The notes below the pieces were generated by a model. The model made no database searches. It was not told where the DNA came from and was given only the letters and a program-made list of their open reading frames with translations. The position numbers and the translations under genes are program-made. DNA of 18,430 nucleotides, taken from contig JAJYJB010000054.1 in NCBI GenBank assembly GCA_021789735.1, positions 1 to 18,430 of the forward strand. Reading direction: 5' to 3'. This DNA comes from Nitrospirota bacterium. Its GTDB lineage: Bacteria > Nitrospirota > Thermodesulfovibrionia > Thermodesulfovibrionales > JdFR-88. Below, one piece after another: positions 8,087-15,115 of this stretch; position 1 is the stretch's first letter, and each line of letters starts with the position of its first letter.

Positions 8087-8587
8087 CTATTCGCCCTCCC
8101 CGCCCCTGGTCCGCACTTTATCTATTATCTCCCCTATCTTTTTAGTGCCCACTTCTCCGATGACCTCATCGTTTACCGTCACTACAGGAGCCAGTCCGCA
8201 GCATCCGACGCACCCGACGGTCTCAAGCGTCAGGGACATGTCGGCCGTGGTCTGCCCCTCTTTCACTCCGAATTCGTCTTCTATCTTCTGGAGCACCTTG
8301 GAAGCGCCCCGCACATGGCAGGCCGTTCCGGTGCAAACACAGACAATGTTTTTGCCCCTGGGCTTGAAGTAGAAGTGCTTGTAAAAAGAGGCTGTGCTGT
8401 ATATCTCGGCAAGGGGGATACCAAGCTTCGATGAAAGGGTCCTTAACTTGTCTTCGGGCAGGTAGTTATGCTCTTTCTGCAGCCTTTGAAGGGCGTGAAT
8501 GAGCACCCCCTTTTTTTTCTGCTCATCCGTGAGAACTTCGCCTATCTCCCTGTAATGGCCGTCAACATCGATATTTTCTATATTCAT
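8087..8587 (-). CDS. NuoE/HydC-like [2Fe-2S] thioredoxin-fold subunit
   Basis: At 166 aa, typical of NuoE/HydC proteins. The helical N-terminus is followed by a thioredoxin-like [2Fe-2S] domain with ligands C85, C90 (CTGTACH), C126 and C130 (GCVGCCGLAP). NuoE partners the flavin subunit and passes electrons between FMN and the [2Fe-2S] cluster; in bifurcating complexes it is part of the electron-splitting core. It is the first gene of the four-gene nuo-like block, 309 bp downstream of acsC. The start codon is ATG at 8587. The only obvious Shine-Dalgarno, GGAGG at 8602-8606, is 14 bases away, an unusually long spacing. Confidence 0.95.
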   Translation of the reverse strand: MNIENIDVDGHYREIGEVLTDEQKKKGVLIHALQRLQKEHNYLPEDKLRTLSSKLGIPLAEIYSTASFYKHFYFKPRGKNIVCVCTGTACHVRGASKVLQKIEDEFGVKEGQTTADMSLTLETVGCVGCCGLAPVVTVNDEVIGEVGTKKIGEIIDKVRTRGGEGE

Positions 8588-8601
8588 GATCTTTGTCTTG
8601 T

Positions 8602-8606
8602 CCTCC
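8602..8606 (-). promoter_or_regulatory. Distant ribosome binding site of the nuoE-like gene
   Basis: GGAGG on the minus strand, 14 bases before the ATG at 8587. No alternative in-frame start lies closer, so the gene may be translated weakly or the site may be used despite the long spacing. Confidence 0.45.
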
Positions 8607-8672
8607 GACTTTAAAAAAAAAATGACCTCGGGATTTATTTCAGATCTTCAGCCGCTTGATGGCTTCTAGGGT

Positions 8673-8740
8673 AAAGCCGGATTGAACCCCGCAGTTTCTT
8701 TCACAAAAAGAAAAGAAACTGCGCAGCCGCATCCGGCTTT
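8673..8740. repeat. Nested inverted repeat (two-tier stem-loop)
   Basis: Outer arms AAAGCCGGAT (8673-8682) and ATCCGGCTTT (8731-8740) are perfectly complementary. Inside them GCAGTTTCTTT (8691-8701) pairs perfectly with AAAGAAACTGC (8712-8722) around a ten-base loop. The eight bases between the tiers on each side do not pair well. On the minus strand only three T follow the outer stem, so it resembles but does not fully match an intrinsic terminator. It could act as a terminator/attenuator, an RNA-stability element or a dispersed repeat. Confidence 0.7.
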
Positions 8741-8795
8741 GTTTCGATATACTTCGTTAAAGAACGATAATCCAGATTCTTAAAGCTAAGCGTAT

Positions 8796-8824
8796 AATTT
8801 ACTGATATATAAACAAATTTACAA
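8796..8824 (-). promoter_or_regulatory. Weak candidate promoter for the nuo-like module
   Basis: TTGTAA (8824-8819) and TAAATT (8801-8796) are spaced by 17 bases on the minus strand in AT-rich DNA. If used, the nuoE transcript would have a leader of about 200 nt containing the nested inverted repeat. In AT-rich DNA such matches are common by chance. Confidence 0.25.
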
Positions 8825-8896
8825 ATTGAAATAAAAAATACAAACAGTCCCAACCTGCCCGTCCCCTGGGAGACAACCTTCAGGGAATCAGGCGGA

Positions 8897-10237
8897 TCAG
8901 GCCCTTGACTTCAGGAACGCGGGCAACCCGTTTGCTTCTCTGGGGCCGACCGTTATCTTCCAGCCGGGCAGCTTGTCCTCTATGGCGCCGCTCAGAATGG
9001 CCACATAGCCCGGAATGATGAGTTCCTTCTGCTCAAGCTCTCCCTCTATGCCGCTTTCCGTTATGAACTGGGAGATCTTCGAGGCCGTGAACTTGCCCGC
9101 GGCCCATGCGGTAAGGACCGAAAGCCCTTCGGAGTCCATTACGGCAAGACGGCAGGGCACCTTGCAGTTCTCTATCTCGCCCGAAACTATGAAGTAAGTG
9201 AGCGAAAAATTAGTTGTAATGAGGAAGGGGGATTTGGGCCCCGGCTCCCCGATCTTGTAAATCTTCTGCTGCACCTGCATCGGGACCTGGGGGTCCGTAT
9301 ATACGTTCTGCCTCAGAGAGAAGAGCGCCAGGTCCTTCCATTTCCGGACTGAGCCCAGAACAACGATGGAGCCGTATTTTTCGACCGCAAGCCCGGCAAC
9401 CAGCGTCTCAAGCATCTCGTCCTCGCGCAGGGCAAAGTTTATGACCGGGTATCCAACCGGCTTGAAACCTTTTTTAAGGGCGGCCCTTCTTATGTAGGTG
9501 TTGTCTCTCAGTATCTCCCCGGCCTTGCGCGCGCCGGAGTCTATCACCATGTCCTCAATGCCAAGCCCCTTGGCCTTTTCGGTCAGGCCGGAAAGCTCGT
9601 CCAGGTTCTTGGCGGCTATGCCCAGTGTTGCCTTCGCTGCCTTGGCCTTTTCAGCCATCCCGGCCAGATTGCCCGCATCCGCTCCGTAGAGCACGGCGTT
9701 CTGCCCGCTTAAATGTCCCAGGGCGGCCCCTGCCGCATCCGGGTTCTTCGTGGAGATTATTACCGGCACGCCGGGCGCTTTCTGGGCAGCCAGTTTAGCC
9801 AGCGCCTCCAGCTTTGCGGCGTCTCCCGAGTCGTTCGAAAGAAAAAGGGCATCCACCCTCAGCTTCTGTCCGACCCTGTCAATCTCGGAAGCAAGCACTT
9901 CTTCCATTTTCTTTGCGGCATCCGCCTCGGTAAGCGTGTCTTCTATCTTGACGGCAAAGGCGCACGGATTTACGAATTTCTTTTCATGCCTGAAAAGGAC
10001 CGTTTCCTCGCCCATTTTGACAGCCTTGTCCCCCGTCCCCAGCTTTATAGGCCTGATGGGCGGCGCAGAGGCCTCGCCCAACTTCTGTTTTGCCTCTTCC
10101 GATACATCCGGGCACTGGTCGAGGGAGGCCTGCCTCTGGGCAAGCTTCATGGCGAAGGCAAGGCAGGTCGGCTGCCCGCACTTCTTGCAGTTGGTTTTGG
10201 GGAGCATCTTGAATATTTCGACTCCGGTTAGCGCCAT
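8897..10237 (-). CDS. acsC: Corrinoid/iron-sulfur protein large subunit
   Basis: The large subunit of the heterodimeric corrinoid protein that carries the methyl group from AcsE to AcsB. It is 446 aa, the usual length of the family. The N-terminal [4Fe-4S] domain used for reductive reactivation of the cobalt shows C17, C20, C25 and C42 (NCKKCGQPTCLAF...QCP). A TIM-barrel-type middle follows. The C-terminal corrinoid-binding region has the conserved SVLTAWAAGKF and IIPGYVAILSG segments. It starts 7 bp after acsD, with GGAGGT straddling the acsD end, indicating one operon acsE-acsD-acsC. Confidence 0.96.
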   Translation of the reverse strand: MALTGVEIFKMLPKTNCKKCGQPTCLAFAMKLAQRQASLDQCPDVSEEAKQKLGEASAPPIRPIKLGTGDKAVKMGEETVLFRHEKKFVNPCAFAVKIEDTLTEADAAKKMEEVLASEIDRVGQKLRVDALFLSNDSGDAAKLEALAKLAAQKAPGVPVIISTKNPDAAGAALGHLSGQNAVLYGADAGNLAGMAEKAKAAKATLGIAAKNLDELSGLTEKAKGLGIEDMVIDSGARKAGEILRDNTYIRRAALKKGFKPVGYPVINFALREDEMLETLVAGLAVEKYGSIVVLGSVRKWKDLALFSLRQNVYTDPQVPMQVQQKIYKIGEPGPKSPFLITTNFSLTYFIVSGEIENCKVPCRLAVMDSEGLSVLTAWAAGKFTASKISQFITESGIEGELEQKELIIPGYVAILSGAIEDKLPGWKITVGPREANGLPAFLKSRA

Positions 10238-10244
10238 TTTCTAT

Positions 10245-11189
10245 CTAGACCTCCATCTCGGCTATGAACTTTTTGACCGCTTCGACGGCGGCTGGGTGTC
10301 TCATAATGAGCAGCTCCGCCCCTGATATAAGGAAGGACGAAGCAGTGACCGCTTCCCATGCGATGCCCCTTTCGGCCAGTGCGCCCCACTCCGGCAGATC
10401 GGCTTCCGGGGCCTGGGTCTCCTTCACCTTCCAGACGTACATGCCTACATCCGCAAGCATGGGAGGCTGGAGGACCGGATCGTTCTGGGCGAGCGCCGCC
10501 AGCTTTATCCTCTCCATCACCGAATATGTATATTCAAGGCCATAGCTCAAGGCCGAACACATCGGGTCTGTTATCAGCTTCTCCCTGTCGAAGCCCATCT
10601 GGGTGATAAGGATATTGAGCTGCTTTGACAGGTTTATGTCCAGCTCGCTCATGGCTATAAGCTTAAGATCGTTGGCCATCGCCGCGGCGGCTATGGTTTT
10701 GTAGTTCGCTTCCTGGGCCTTCCCGACGGCACAGTTAGACCCTTTTGCCGCCTCCGCCGTCTTGACCAGCACGGCCGTATCCTTCTCCGCATGGTTTGAA
10801 CCCAGGATGATGAGCGGCACCTTTATGGCCTCAAGTACTTTTTTAACCGTTGCCGCTGCCTGCCCGGCGCTGATATCGCCCCTGTCCGGGTGGGTGCCCG
10901 CAAGCCTCAGAGCTATGGCCTCCGCGCCAAGCTTGTCCTGGCAATAGACGGCCCAGGCCACGGGGTCTCCGTAGACGTCCTTATATACTTCCCGCACGGT
11001 CTGCGGCCAGTCATCGGGGACTATGTCCTGCACTTCCAGGGCGATTACCGGCTTTCTTGGGGTGCTCCCCTCGAAGCCATGGAACGAAAGGACATTTTCG
11101 CCGCCTATCGCGACCGCTTTTTCGCCGTTACCAAGGCCAAGCTCGAAGATCTTTCCGTTATAGCTCTCTTTAGGCGGTGTAAATGGCAT
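10245..11189 (-). CDS. acsD: Corrinoid/iron-sulfur protein small subunit
   Basis: A 314-aa partner of AcsC (Moorella AcsD is about 323 aa). It forms the TIM-barrel small subunit that helps shield and position the corrinoid cofactor. Family-like segments include the opening PKESYNGKIFELGLG, LIILGSNHAEKD and the MGFDREKLITDPMCSALSYG stretch. There are no iron-sulfur motifs, as expected for this subunit. AGGAGGG stands close before its ATG, and the gene lies 17 bp downstream of acsE and 7 bp upstream of acsC. Confidence 0.93.
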   Translation of the reverse strand: MPFTPPKESYNGKIFELGLGNGEKAVAIGGENVLSFHGFEGSTPRKPVIALEVQDIVPDDWPQTVREVYKDVYGDPVAWAVYCQDKLGAEAIALRLAGTHPDRGDISAGQAAATVKKVLEAIKVPLIILGSNHAEKDTAVLVKTAEAAKGSNCAVGKAQEANYKTIAAAAMANDLKLIAMSELDINLSKQLNILITQMGFDREKLITDPMCSALSYGLEYTYSVMERIKLAALAQNDPVLQPPMLADVGMYVWKVKETQAPEADLPEWGALAERGIAWEAVTASSFLISGAELLIMRHPAAVEAVKKFIAEMEV

Positions 11190-11206
11190 TTTCTTTCCTT
11201 TCCCTC

Positions 11207-11989
11207 CTACATTTCCAGATATGAATGGGCATAAAGCGTCTTGCCCATGATTACATCCATGGTCTTGGCTATCTCCGAGAGTTCAACCGCGTCCGCTATG
11301 GCCGAGGAAAGACCGTGATACATAAGCAGGGCAAAGTACTGCCTGTTCATAAGCGGTCTTACGTGCTTGGGGCAGCCGTTTGAGATATTACTTAATCCTA
11401 CCACTGTCTTCATGGCCGGGTCATTGAGCTCCTGGAACATCTTTATCGCTTTTATCACATGCATGGCATGGTCTTGCGAAGTCGCTATCTGCAGCACGAG
11501 CGGGTCAAGATAGAGGTCCTCCAGCGGCACCCCGTATTCCATGGCCCTTGCCATTATCTCAGCCGCTATCCCGCACCTCTCCTCCGCGTCCGCCGGAAGC
11601 CCGCCTTTACCCACGGTGAGCCCTATCACCTGGCAATTGTACTTTGCCGCAAGCTCCAGTATCGGGAACCTTTCCGGATCGTTGGAAGTGGAATTGATAA
11701 GGGCACGGCCCCATTGGTTGTCATGCGCCTTGAGGCCCGCCTCTATAGCCTTGGAGTTGGTGGTGTCCAGGCATATCGGGGATGGGACAGCCTCCTGGAT
11801 GGTCCTTACCATCCATTCCATCAACTCCTCTCCCCCGTCTTCCGCGGGACCGATGTTGGCGTCTATCATCCTGGCGCCTGCATTCCACTGCGCCTTTGCA
11901 ATCTCCTGGATGGGGCCTTTGTCCTTCTTGAACATCGCCTCGCGAACCCTTTTGGCTATTATGCTCAGTTTTTCGCCTATGATAAGCAT
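11207..11989 (-). CDS. acsE: Methyltetrahydrofolate:corrinoid/iron-sulfur protein methyltransferase
   Basis: Transfers the methyl group of 5-methyl-tetrahydrofolate to Co(I) of AcsCD, linking the methyl branch to the carbonyl branch. The 260 aa form a single pterin-binding TIM barrel (Moorella AcsE: 262 aa). Folate-contacting residues are in place: D43 in the IDANIG motif, D75 in CLDTTN, N99 in INST, D162 in LDPLV, and N201 in LSNISNG. The start has AAGGAGT (12001-12007) 11 bases upstream. It is the promoter-proximal gene of the acsEDC operon, and its upstream region is shared with the divergent deacetylase gene. Confidence 0.97.
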   Translation of the reverse strand: MLIIGEKLSIIAKRVREAMFKKDKGPIQEIAKAQWNAGARMIDANIGPAEDGGEELMEWMVRTIQEAVPSPICLDTTNSKAIEAGLKAHDNQWGRALINSTSNDPERFPILELAAKYNCQVIGLTVGKGGLPADAEERCGIAAEIMARAMEYGVPLEDLYLDPLVLQIATSQDHAMHVIKAIKMFQELNDPAMKTVVGLSNISNGCPKHVRPLMNRQYFALLMYHGLSSAIADAVELSEIAKTMDVIMGKTLYAHSYLEM

Positions 11990-12059
11990 TTCAAAAATCC
12001 ACTCCTTGGCCTGTATTTTTCCCTAGGTCTACAAAAAACCTTAAAGTTAGAGAGTATTG

Positions 12060-12088
12060 AAAATACCATAGTTCAAAAAATAGTTCAA
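12060..12088 (-). promoter_or_regulatory. Candidate sigma70-type promoter of the acsEDC operon
   Basis: On the minus strand TTGAAC (12088-12083) and TATTTT (12065-12060) are separated by exactly 17 bases, about 70 bp before the acsE start. This leaves a leader of roughly 60 nt with a good Shine-Dalgarno. The -35 and spacer coincide with a 12-bp tandem repeat, which would suit control by a DNA-binding protein. Confidence 0.5.
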
Positions 12089-12092
12089 AAAA
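12069..12092. repeat. 12-bp tandem direct repeat (two copies) in the acsE/deacetylase intergenic region
   Basis: TAGTTCAAAAAA occurs twice back to back (12069-12080 and 12081-12092) without mismatch. It overlays the predicted -35 and spacer of the acsE promoter. A two-copy repeat at a one-turn period could be a regulator binding site; it could also be a replication-slippage duplication in AT-rich DNA. Confidence 0.7.
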
Positions 12093-12219
12093 ATTTTTCT
12101 TATAGATTTATAAATGAAACATGAACGTGCCCAGGCTGGCGAGCGAATACGGTTAATCAGCCCATTCCCTCACATTCGATGCCTAAGGCATAACAAACCG
12201 AGGTATACTTTTTATAAAC

Positions 12220-13137
12220 ATGAAACGGACCGGTTTCATCTATGACGATATCTTCCTCAAGCACGCCGTACCCGCAGGGCATCCGGAAAGCCCGGAGCGC
12301 CTCAGTGCGATAACAAAAGCGGTCCATGCTTCCAAGATCAGCTCAAGGCTTGTTTATGAGGGCCCCCGGAGGGCCGGCCCCTCAGAGATAGAAGCGGTCC
12401 ACGATCCCGAATATGTACGCCGGATGGCCAGCTTTACCGGCTATTACGACCCGGACACCTACGTTTCTCCGGATTCCTATGAGGCGGCGCTCTACGCCTC
12501 GGGGGCGGTTTTAAGGGCGCTCGAACTGGTAAAAGAGGGCCGGCTGGACAGGGCCTTCTGCGCGGTAAGACCGCCGGGCCATCATGCAGAAAAAGACCGT
12601 GCCATGGGCTTTTGCATCTTCAATAATGTGGCCGTCGGCGCCAGGGGAGCGCAGAAGCTGGGGATGGAAAGGGTTTTTATCGTGGACTTCGACGTGCACC
12701 ACGGAAACGGCACACAGCACATCTTTTATGAAGACCCCTCTGTCTTTTACTTCAGCACCCACCAATACCCGTTTTATCCAAGCACCGGCGCAGACTCGGA
12801 GCAGGGAGCGGGCGCGGGCCTGGGCGCTACCTATAATGTGCCCATGGCGGCAGGCTCCAGCGTGAAACAGTACCTTAGGATATACCAGGACCTGCTGCCG
12901 CCGCTGATAACACGGTTCAAACCGGACGTTATCCTTGTTTCGGCTGGTTATGACATTTATACAGGAGACCCGCTTGCGTCCATAAACGTCTCAGAAGAGG
13001 GAATAAGGGGGATCGTGGGCGGCATTGTTTCGGCCTCCCCTTCCGTTCCGGCCATCTTCGTTCTTGAAGGGGGTTACGCCACCCAGGCGTTGGGAGAGCT
13101 TGTTGTTATTACCCTGGAGGGACTTCTTTATTCGTAA
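12220..13137 (+). CDS. Histone deacetylase / AcuC-family zinc deacetylase
   Basis: A 305-aa member of the class I/II histone-deacetylase superfamily, which removes acyl groups from lysine side chains or small amines. It has the N-terminal GHPESPERL motif, the charge-relay pair H121-H122 (PPGHHAE), zinc ligands D158 and H160 in VDFDVHHGNGT, the third ligand D245 in SAGYD, and the C-terminal LEGGY. Together these indicate an active enzyme. The start at the first Met fits the family N-terminus, although no good Shine-Dalgarno lies near it. The gene is divergent from acsE (230 bp apart). Bacterial AcuC relatives deacetylate acetyl-CoA synthetase, so a role in acetyl-CoA metabolism is plausible but unproven; polyamine deacetylation is the main alternative. 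It overlaps the next gene by 10 bp, tail to tail. Confidence 0.9.
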   Translation: MKRTGFIYDDIFLKHAVPAGHPESPERLSAITKAVHASKISSRLVYEGPRRAGPSEIEAVHDPEYVRRMASFTGYYDPDTYVSPDSYEAALYASGAVLRALELVKEGRLDRAFCAVRPPGHHAEKDRAMGFCIFNNVAVGARGAQKLGMERVFIVDFDVHHGNGTQHIFYEDPSVFYFSTHQYPFYPSTGADSEQGAGAGLGATYNVPMAAGSSVKQYLRIYQDLLPPLITRFKPDVILVSAGYDIYTGDPLASINVSEEGIRGIVGGIVSASPSVPAIFVLEGGYATQALGELVVITLEGLLYS

Positions 13138-15053
13138 TAGTGGAAGGTCTTCAGGCCTTCCTTCTCAAGCTTCCTGGCGGTGGCGTCACCCTCCGCGGGC
13201 GCGCTGAACCTGCCCACCAGGACCTTATAGATGGGCTTTCCAGCCTTTTCAGATTTAAGGACGTAGGTCTTAAAACCTTCAGCTTTGAGCTTGCCTGAAA
13301 GTTTCTCTGCGTTAACCCGGCTGGCAAACGCCCCGGCCTGCAATGAATAGGAGCGGTGGGCGGTCATCTTTTTTGCGGGTTTTTGCCTTTTTTGCCTGAT
13401 CGTGCCCGTTTTCTTTGCCGGTTTTTCCTCTATTGCCTTTCCCTTGTCCGAGTCCCGGTTTTTCATCTGAGCTTCTTCCTGCTCAAGAAGCGCCCAGTAT
13501 CCAGGGCTTTTGTGCTCCTTCCTGACTTGCGCGGACCTTGAGGAGGCCGCTTCCTTCCCATTTGAAAGGGCCTTGTGGGCAGCCTTCAGCGGCCGGGTCT
13601 TTACGTCTTTTTCTTTTTCAGCCGCTCCTGCGGATGAGGCCGCGATAACTTTGTTGTTTTGTGGGGCGGGCTTCAGTATCTGCGTCTTTTGATTTTGAAC
13701 GGCCGCTTTCGGCCCAGCCACTTTTACCTGCGGGTTAAGCTTTGCCTGCCCTTTTGCCTCAACCTGACCCATCTTAGCGGTCTGGCTGTTATTCCGGGCG
13801 GCGGGTTGCTTCTGGTTTTGCTGCGCCGTATTGGCGGCTTGCGGCTTCTGCTGTCCTGGCGCGGCCGAATTGACTGGCGGCGCGGCAACGGAGGGCGTGT
13901 TCTGCTCTACGATAACGGGCTGGTTTTCAGAGGAAAGCGGCGCGGCCTGTACATTCCCGCTTCCAGGCTTTTTGGGCGACATATACATTAAAAAGAAAAA
14001 AGAAGACGCGGCCCCAAGCAACACTATCCCAAGCGTCCAGAGAACGCCTTTGCTTATTACGCTTTTCTTTTTCTTCTGTACGTGAAATGCCGATGGCATG
14101 ATGTCCTCCATGCCCCCTTTCCGTTCTTCGGGTATCAGACGGTCCCCGGCAGTTGGGCCGGCCACGGACTCCTCAATGGGCACATGCACTTCCGCCTTCG
14201 TTTCCGTTTTTTGTTCTTCCATTTCTTTTTCTTCGAAAAGCAGTGTCTCTTCCCTCATGCTGGCCTCGAATGCACTGCCAGAGTCTCCGGCATTGTCAGC
14301 GGTCCCTGATGATAGCCCTGCGCCTGAAGAGGCAATATCCCTCACATCGGGACCTCCCTTATCAGAATGAATATCCTCACCGTCGCCGTCCGGCCCTTCA
14401 TCAGAAACGCCGTTTTTCGAAGGCACGGAAGGTACGTCTATCCTGACAATGAAATTTTCATTAATATCTTCATTTACACGAGGTGCGCTTTCGTTTTTAT
14501 TTTTATTATGATGAATGCCGTCTTCATGGGAAGCCGGATCAGAGGCCTCCGCGCCGGTATATCCGGATGCCTGATGTTCGGAAAAGGACCTTCCGGCGCC
14601 CATGTCTTGCGAAAGCGGAGGAGCGTCTTCCACGACTGGGTCCTTAGCGGCGGGTTCGTCCCTAACTGAAGGATCGTGAACCGGTATCTGCTCCAGAGAT
14701 GCCCTGCTTTTGGCTATTACCTCGTTCTCGTCTACAGGGAGGTTCACGAAATTGACTATGCCGTAAATGTTTCCGTACTTTGTCTCATATTCCTCCTGCT
14801 TTTGGGTAAGAAGAAGGATGGGGACATTGTGCAGGAAATCCAAGGCCCGGAGCTTCTTTAAAAATTCCACCCCTCCGGCGTCCCTCATTAGAAGATTAAG
14901 GAAAAGCAGGGAGGGTTTTACCCTCCTGGCCATTACCAGCCCCGCTTCGGCGCTGGATGCTGTGAAAACGAAGTACCCCTCGCCCTCAAGGGCCTTGGCT
15001 ATCTGCCTGGAAGTCTCGAAATCCCGCTCTATTACAAGTACGTTCTTGGACAT
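13128..15053 (-). CDS. Degenerate receiver domain - transmembrane - SPOR domain protein
   Basis: A 641-aa protein. Residues 1-120 have a CheY-like receiver fold, but the phosphoacceptor Asp is Asn (N53 in FLNLLMRD) and the conserved Lys before the cis-Pro is Leu (L105-P106); T83 is kept. A long acidic, low-complexity region follows. After a KKKK anchor there is one membrane helix (about residues 341-361), then a Q/A/P/K-rich linker, and a C-terminal SPOR domain (about 565-640, opening YSLQAGAFASRVNAEKL). SPOR domains bind denuded septal peptidoglycan. The expected topology is receiver in the cytoplasm and SPOR in the periplasm, suggesting a cell-division or envelope protein with a phosphorylation-independent receiver. 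The 3' end overlaps the deacetylase gene by 10 bp. Confidence 0.85.
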   Translation of the reverse strand: MSKNVLVIERDFETSRQIAKALEGEGYFVFTASSAEAGLVMARRVKPSLLFLNLLMRDAGGVEFLKKLRALDFLHNVPILLLTQKQEEYETKYGNIYGIVNFVNLPVDENEVIAKSRASLEQIPVHDPSVRDEPAAKDPVVEDAPPLSQDMGAGRSFSEHQASGYTGAEASDPASHEDGIHHNKNKNESAPRVNEDINENFIVRIDVPSVPSKNGVSDEGPDGDGEDIHSDKGGPDVRDIASSGAGLSSGTADNAGDSGSAFEASMREETLLFEEKEMEEQKTETKAEVHVPIEESVAGPTAGDRLIPEERKGGMEDIMPSAFHVQKKKKSVISKGVLWTLGIVLLGAASSFFFLMYMSPKKPGSGNVQAAPLSSENQPVIVEQNTPSVAAPPVNSAAPGQQKPQAANTAQQNQKQPAARNNSQTAKMGQVEAKGQAKLNPQVKVAGPKAAVQNQKTQILKPAPQNNKVIAASSAGAAEKEKDVKTRPLKAAHKALSNGKEAASSRSAQVRKEHKSPGYWALLEQEEAQMKNRDSDKGKAIEEKPAKKTGTIRQKRQKPAKKMTAHRSYSLQAGAFASRVNAEKLSGKLKAEGFKTYVLKSEKAGKPIYKVLVGRFSAPAEGDATARKLEKEGLKTFHYYE

Positions 15054-15064
15054 CTTAGCGTCAC

Positions 15065-15094
15065 ATTATTTCACAATAAAACAATAAATTTCAA
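15065..15094 (-). promoter_or_regulatory. Candidate promoter of the receiver-SPOR gene
   Basis: TTGAAA (15094-15089) and AATAAT (15070-15065) are spaced by 18 bases on the minus strand. Transcription would begin only about five bases before the ATG at 15053, and no Shine-Dalgarno is visible there, so the mRNA would be nearly leaderless. Confidence 0.35.
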
Positions 15095-15115
15095 GTACCT
15101 TGTTAAAGTTCCGCT

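Larger units (their letters stand above)
8588..8896. other. 309-bp intergenic region between acsC and the nuoE-like gene
   Basis: No credible gene is seen. It holds a nested inverted repeat (8673-8740), an A-tract (8613-8622), an AT-rich stretch at 8780-8840 with a weak promoter match, and the distant nuoE ribosome binding site. Its size and structure suggest a transcription boundary or leader between the acsEDC genes and the nuo-like module. Confidence 0.6.

Noticed and set aside
7197..8372. A second long plus-strand open frame (about 390 codons) opposite the NuoF-like and NuoE-like genes.
   Set aside because: It spans two well-supported minus-strand genes and their junction, and shows no domain motif, so it is a shadow frame.
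8863..8886. A short CCCTG/CAGGG hairpin just after the acsC stop as an intrinsic terminator.
   Set aside because: The stem is only 5-7 bp with a 12-base loop, and no T-run follows on the minus strand.
12200..12219. TATACT (12204-12209) as the -10 of a promoter for the deacetylase gene, with GAGG (12200-12203) as its ribosome site.
   Set aside because: No acceptable -35 lies 16-18 bases upstream, and the GAGG is 16 bases from the ATG; the two also overlap one another. Neither can be supported.
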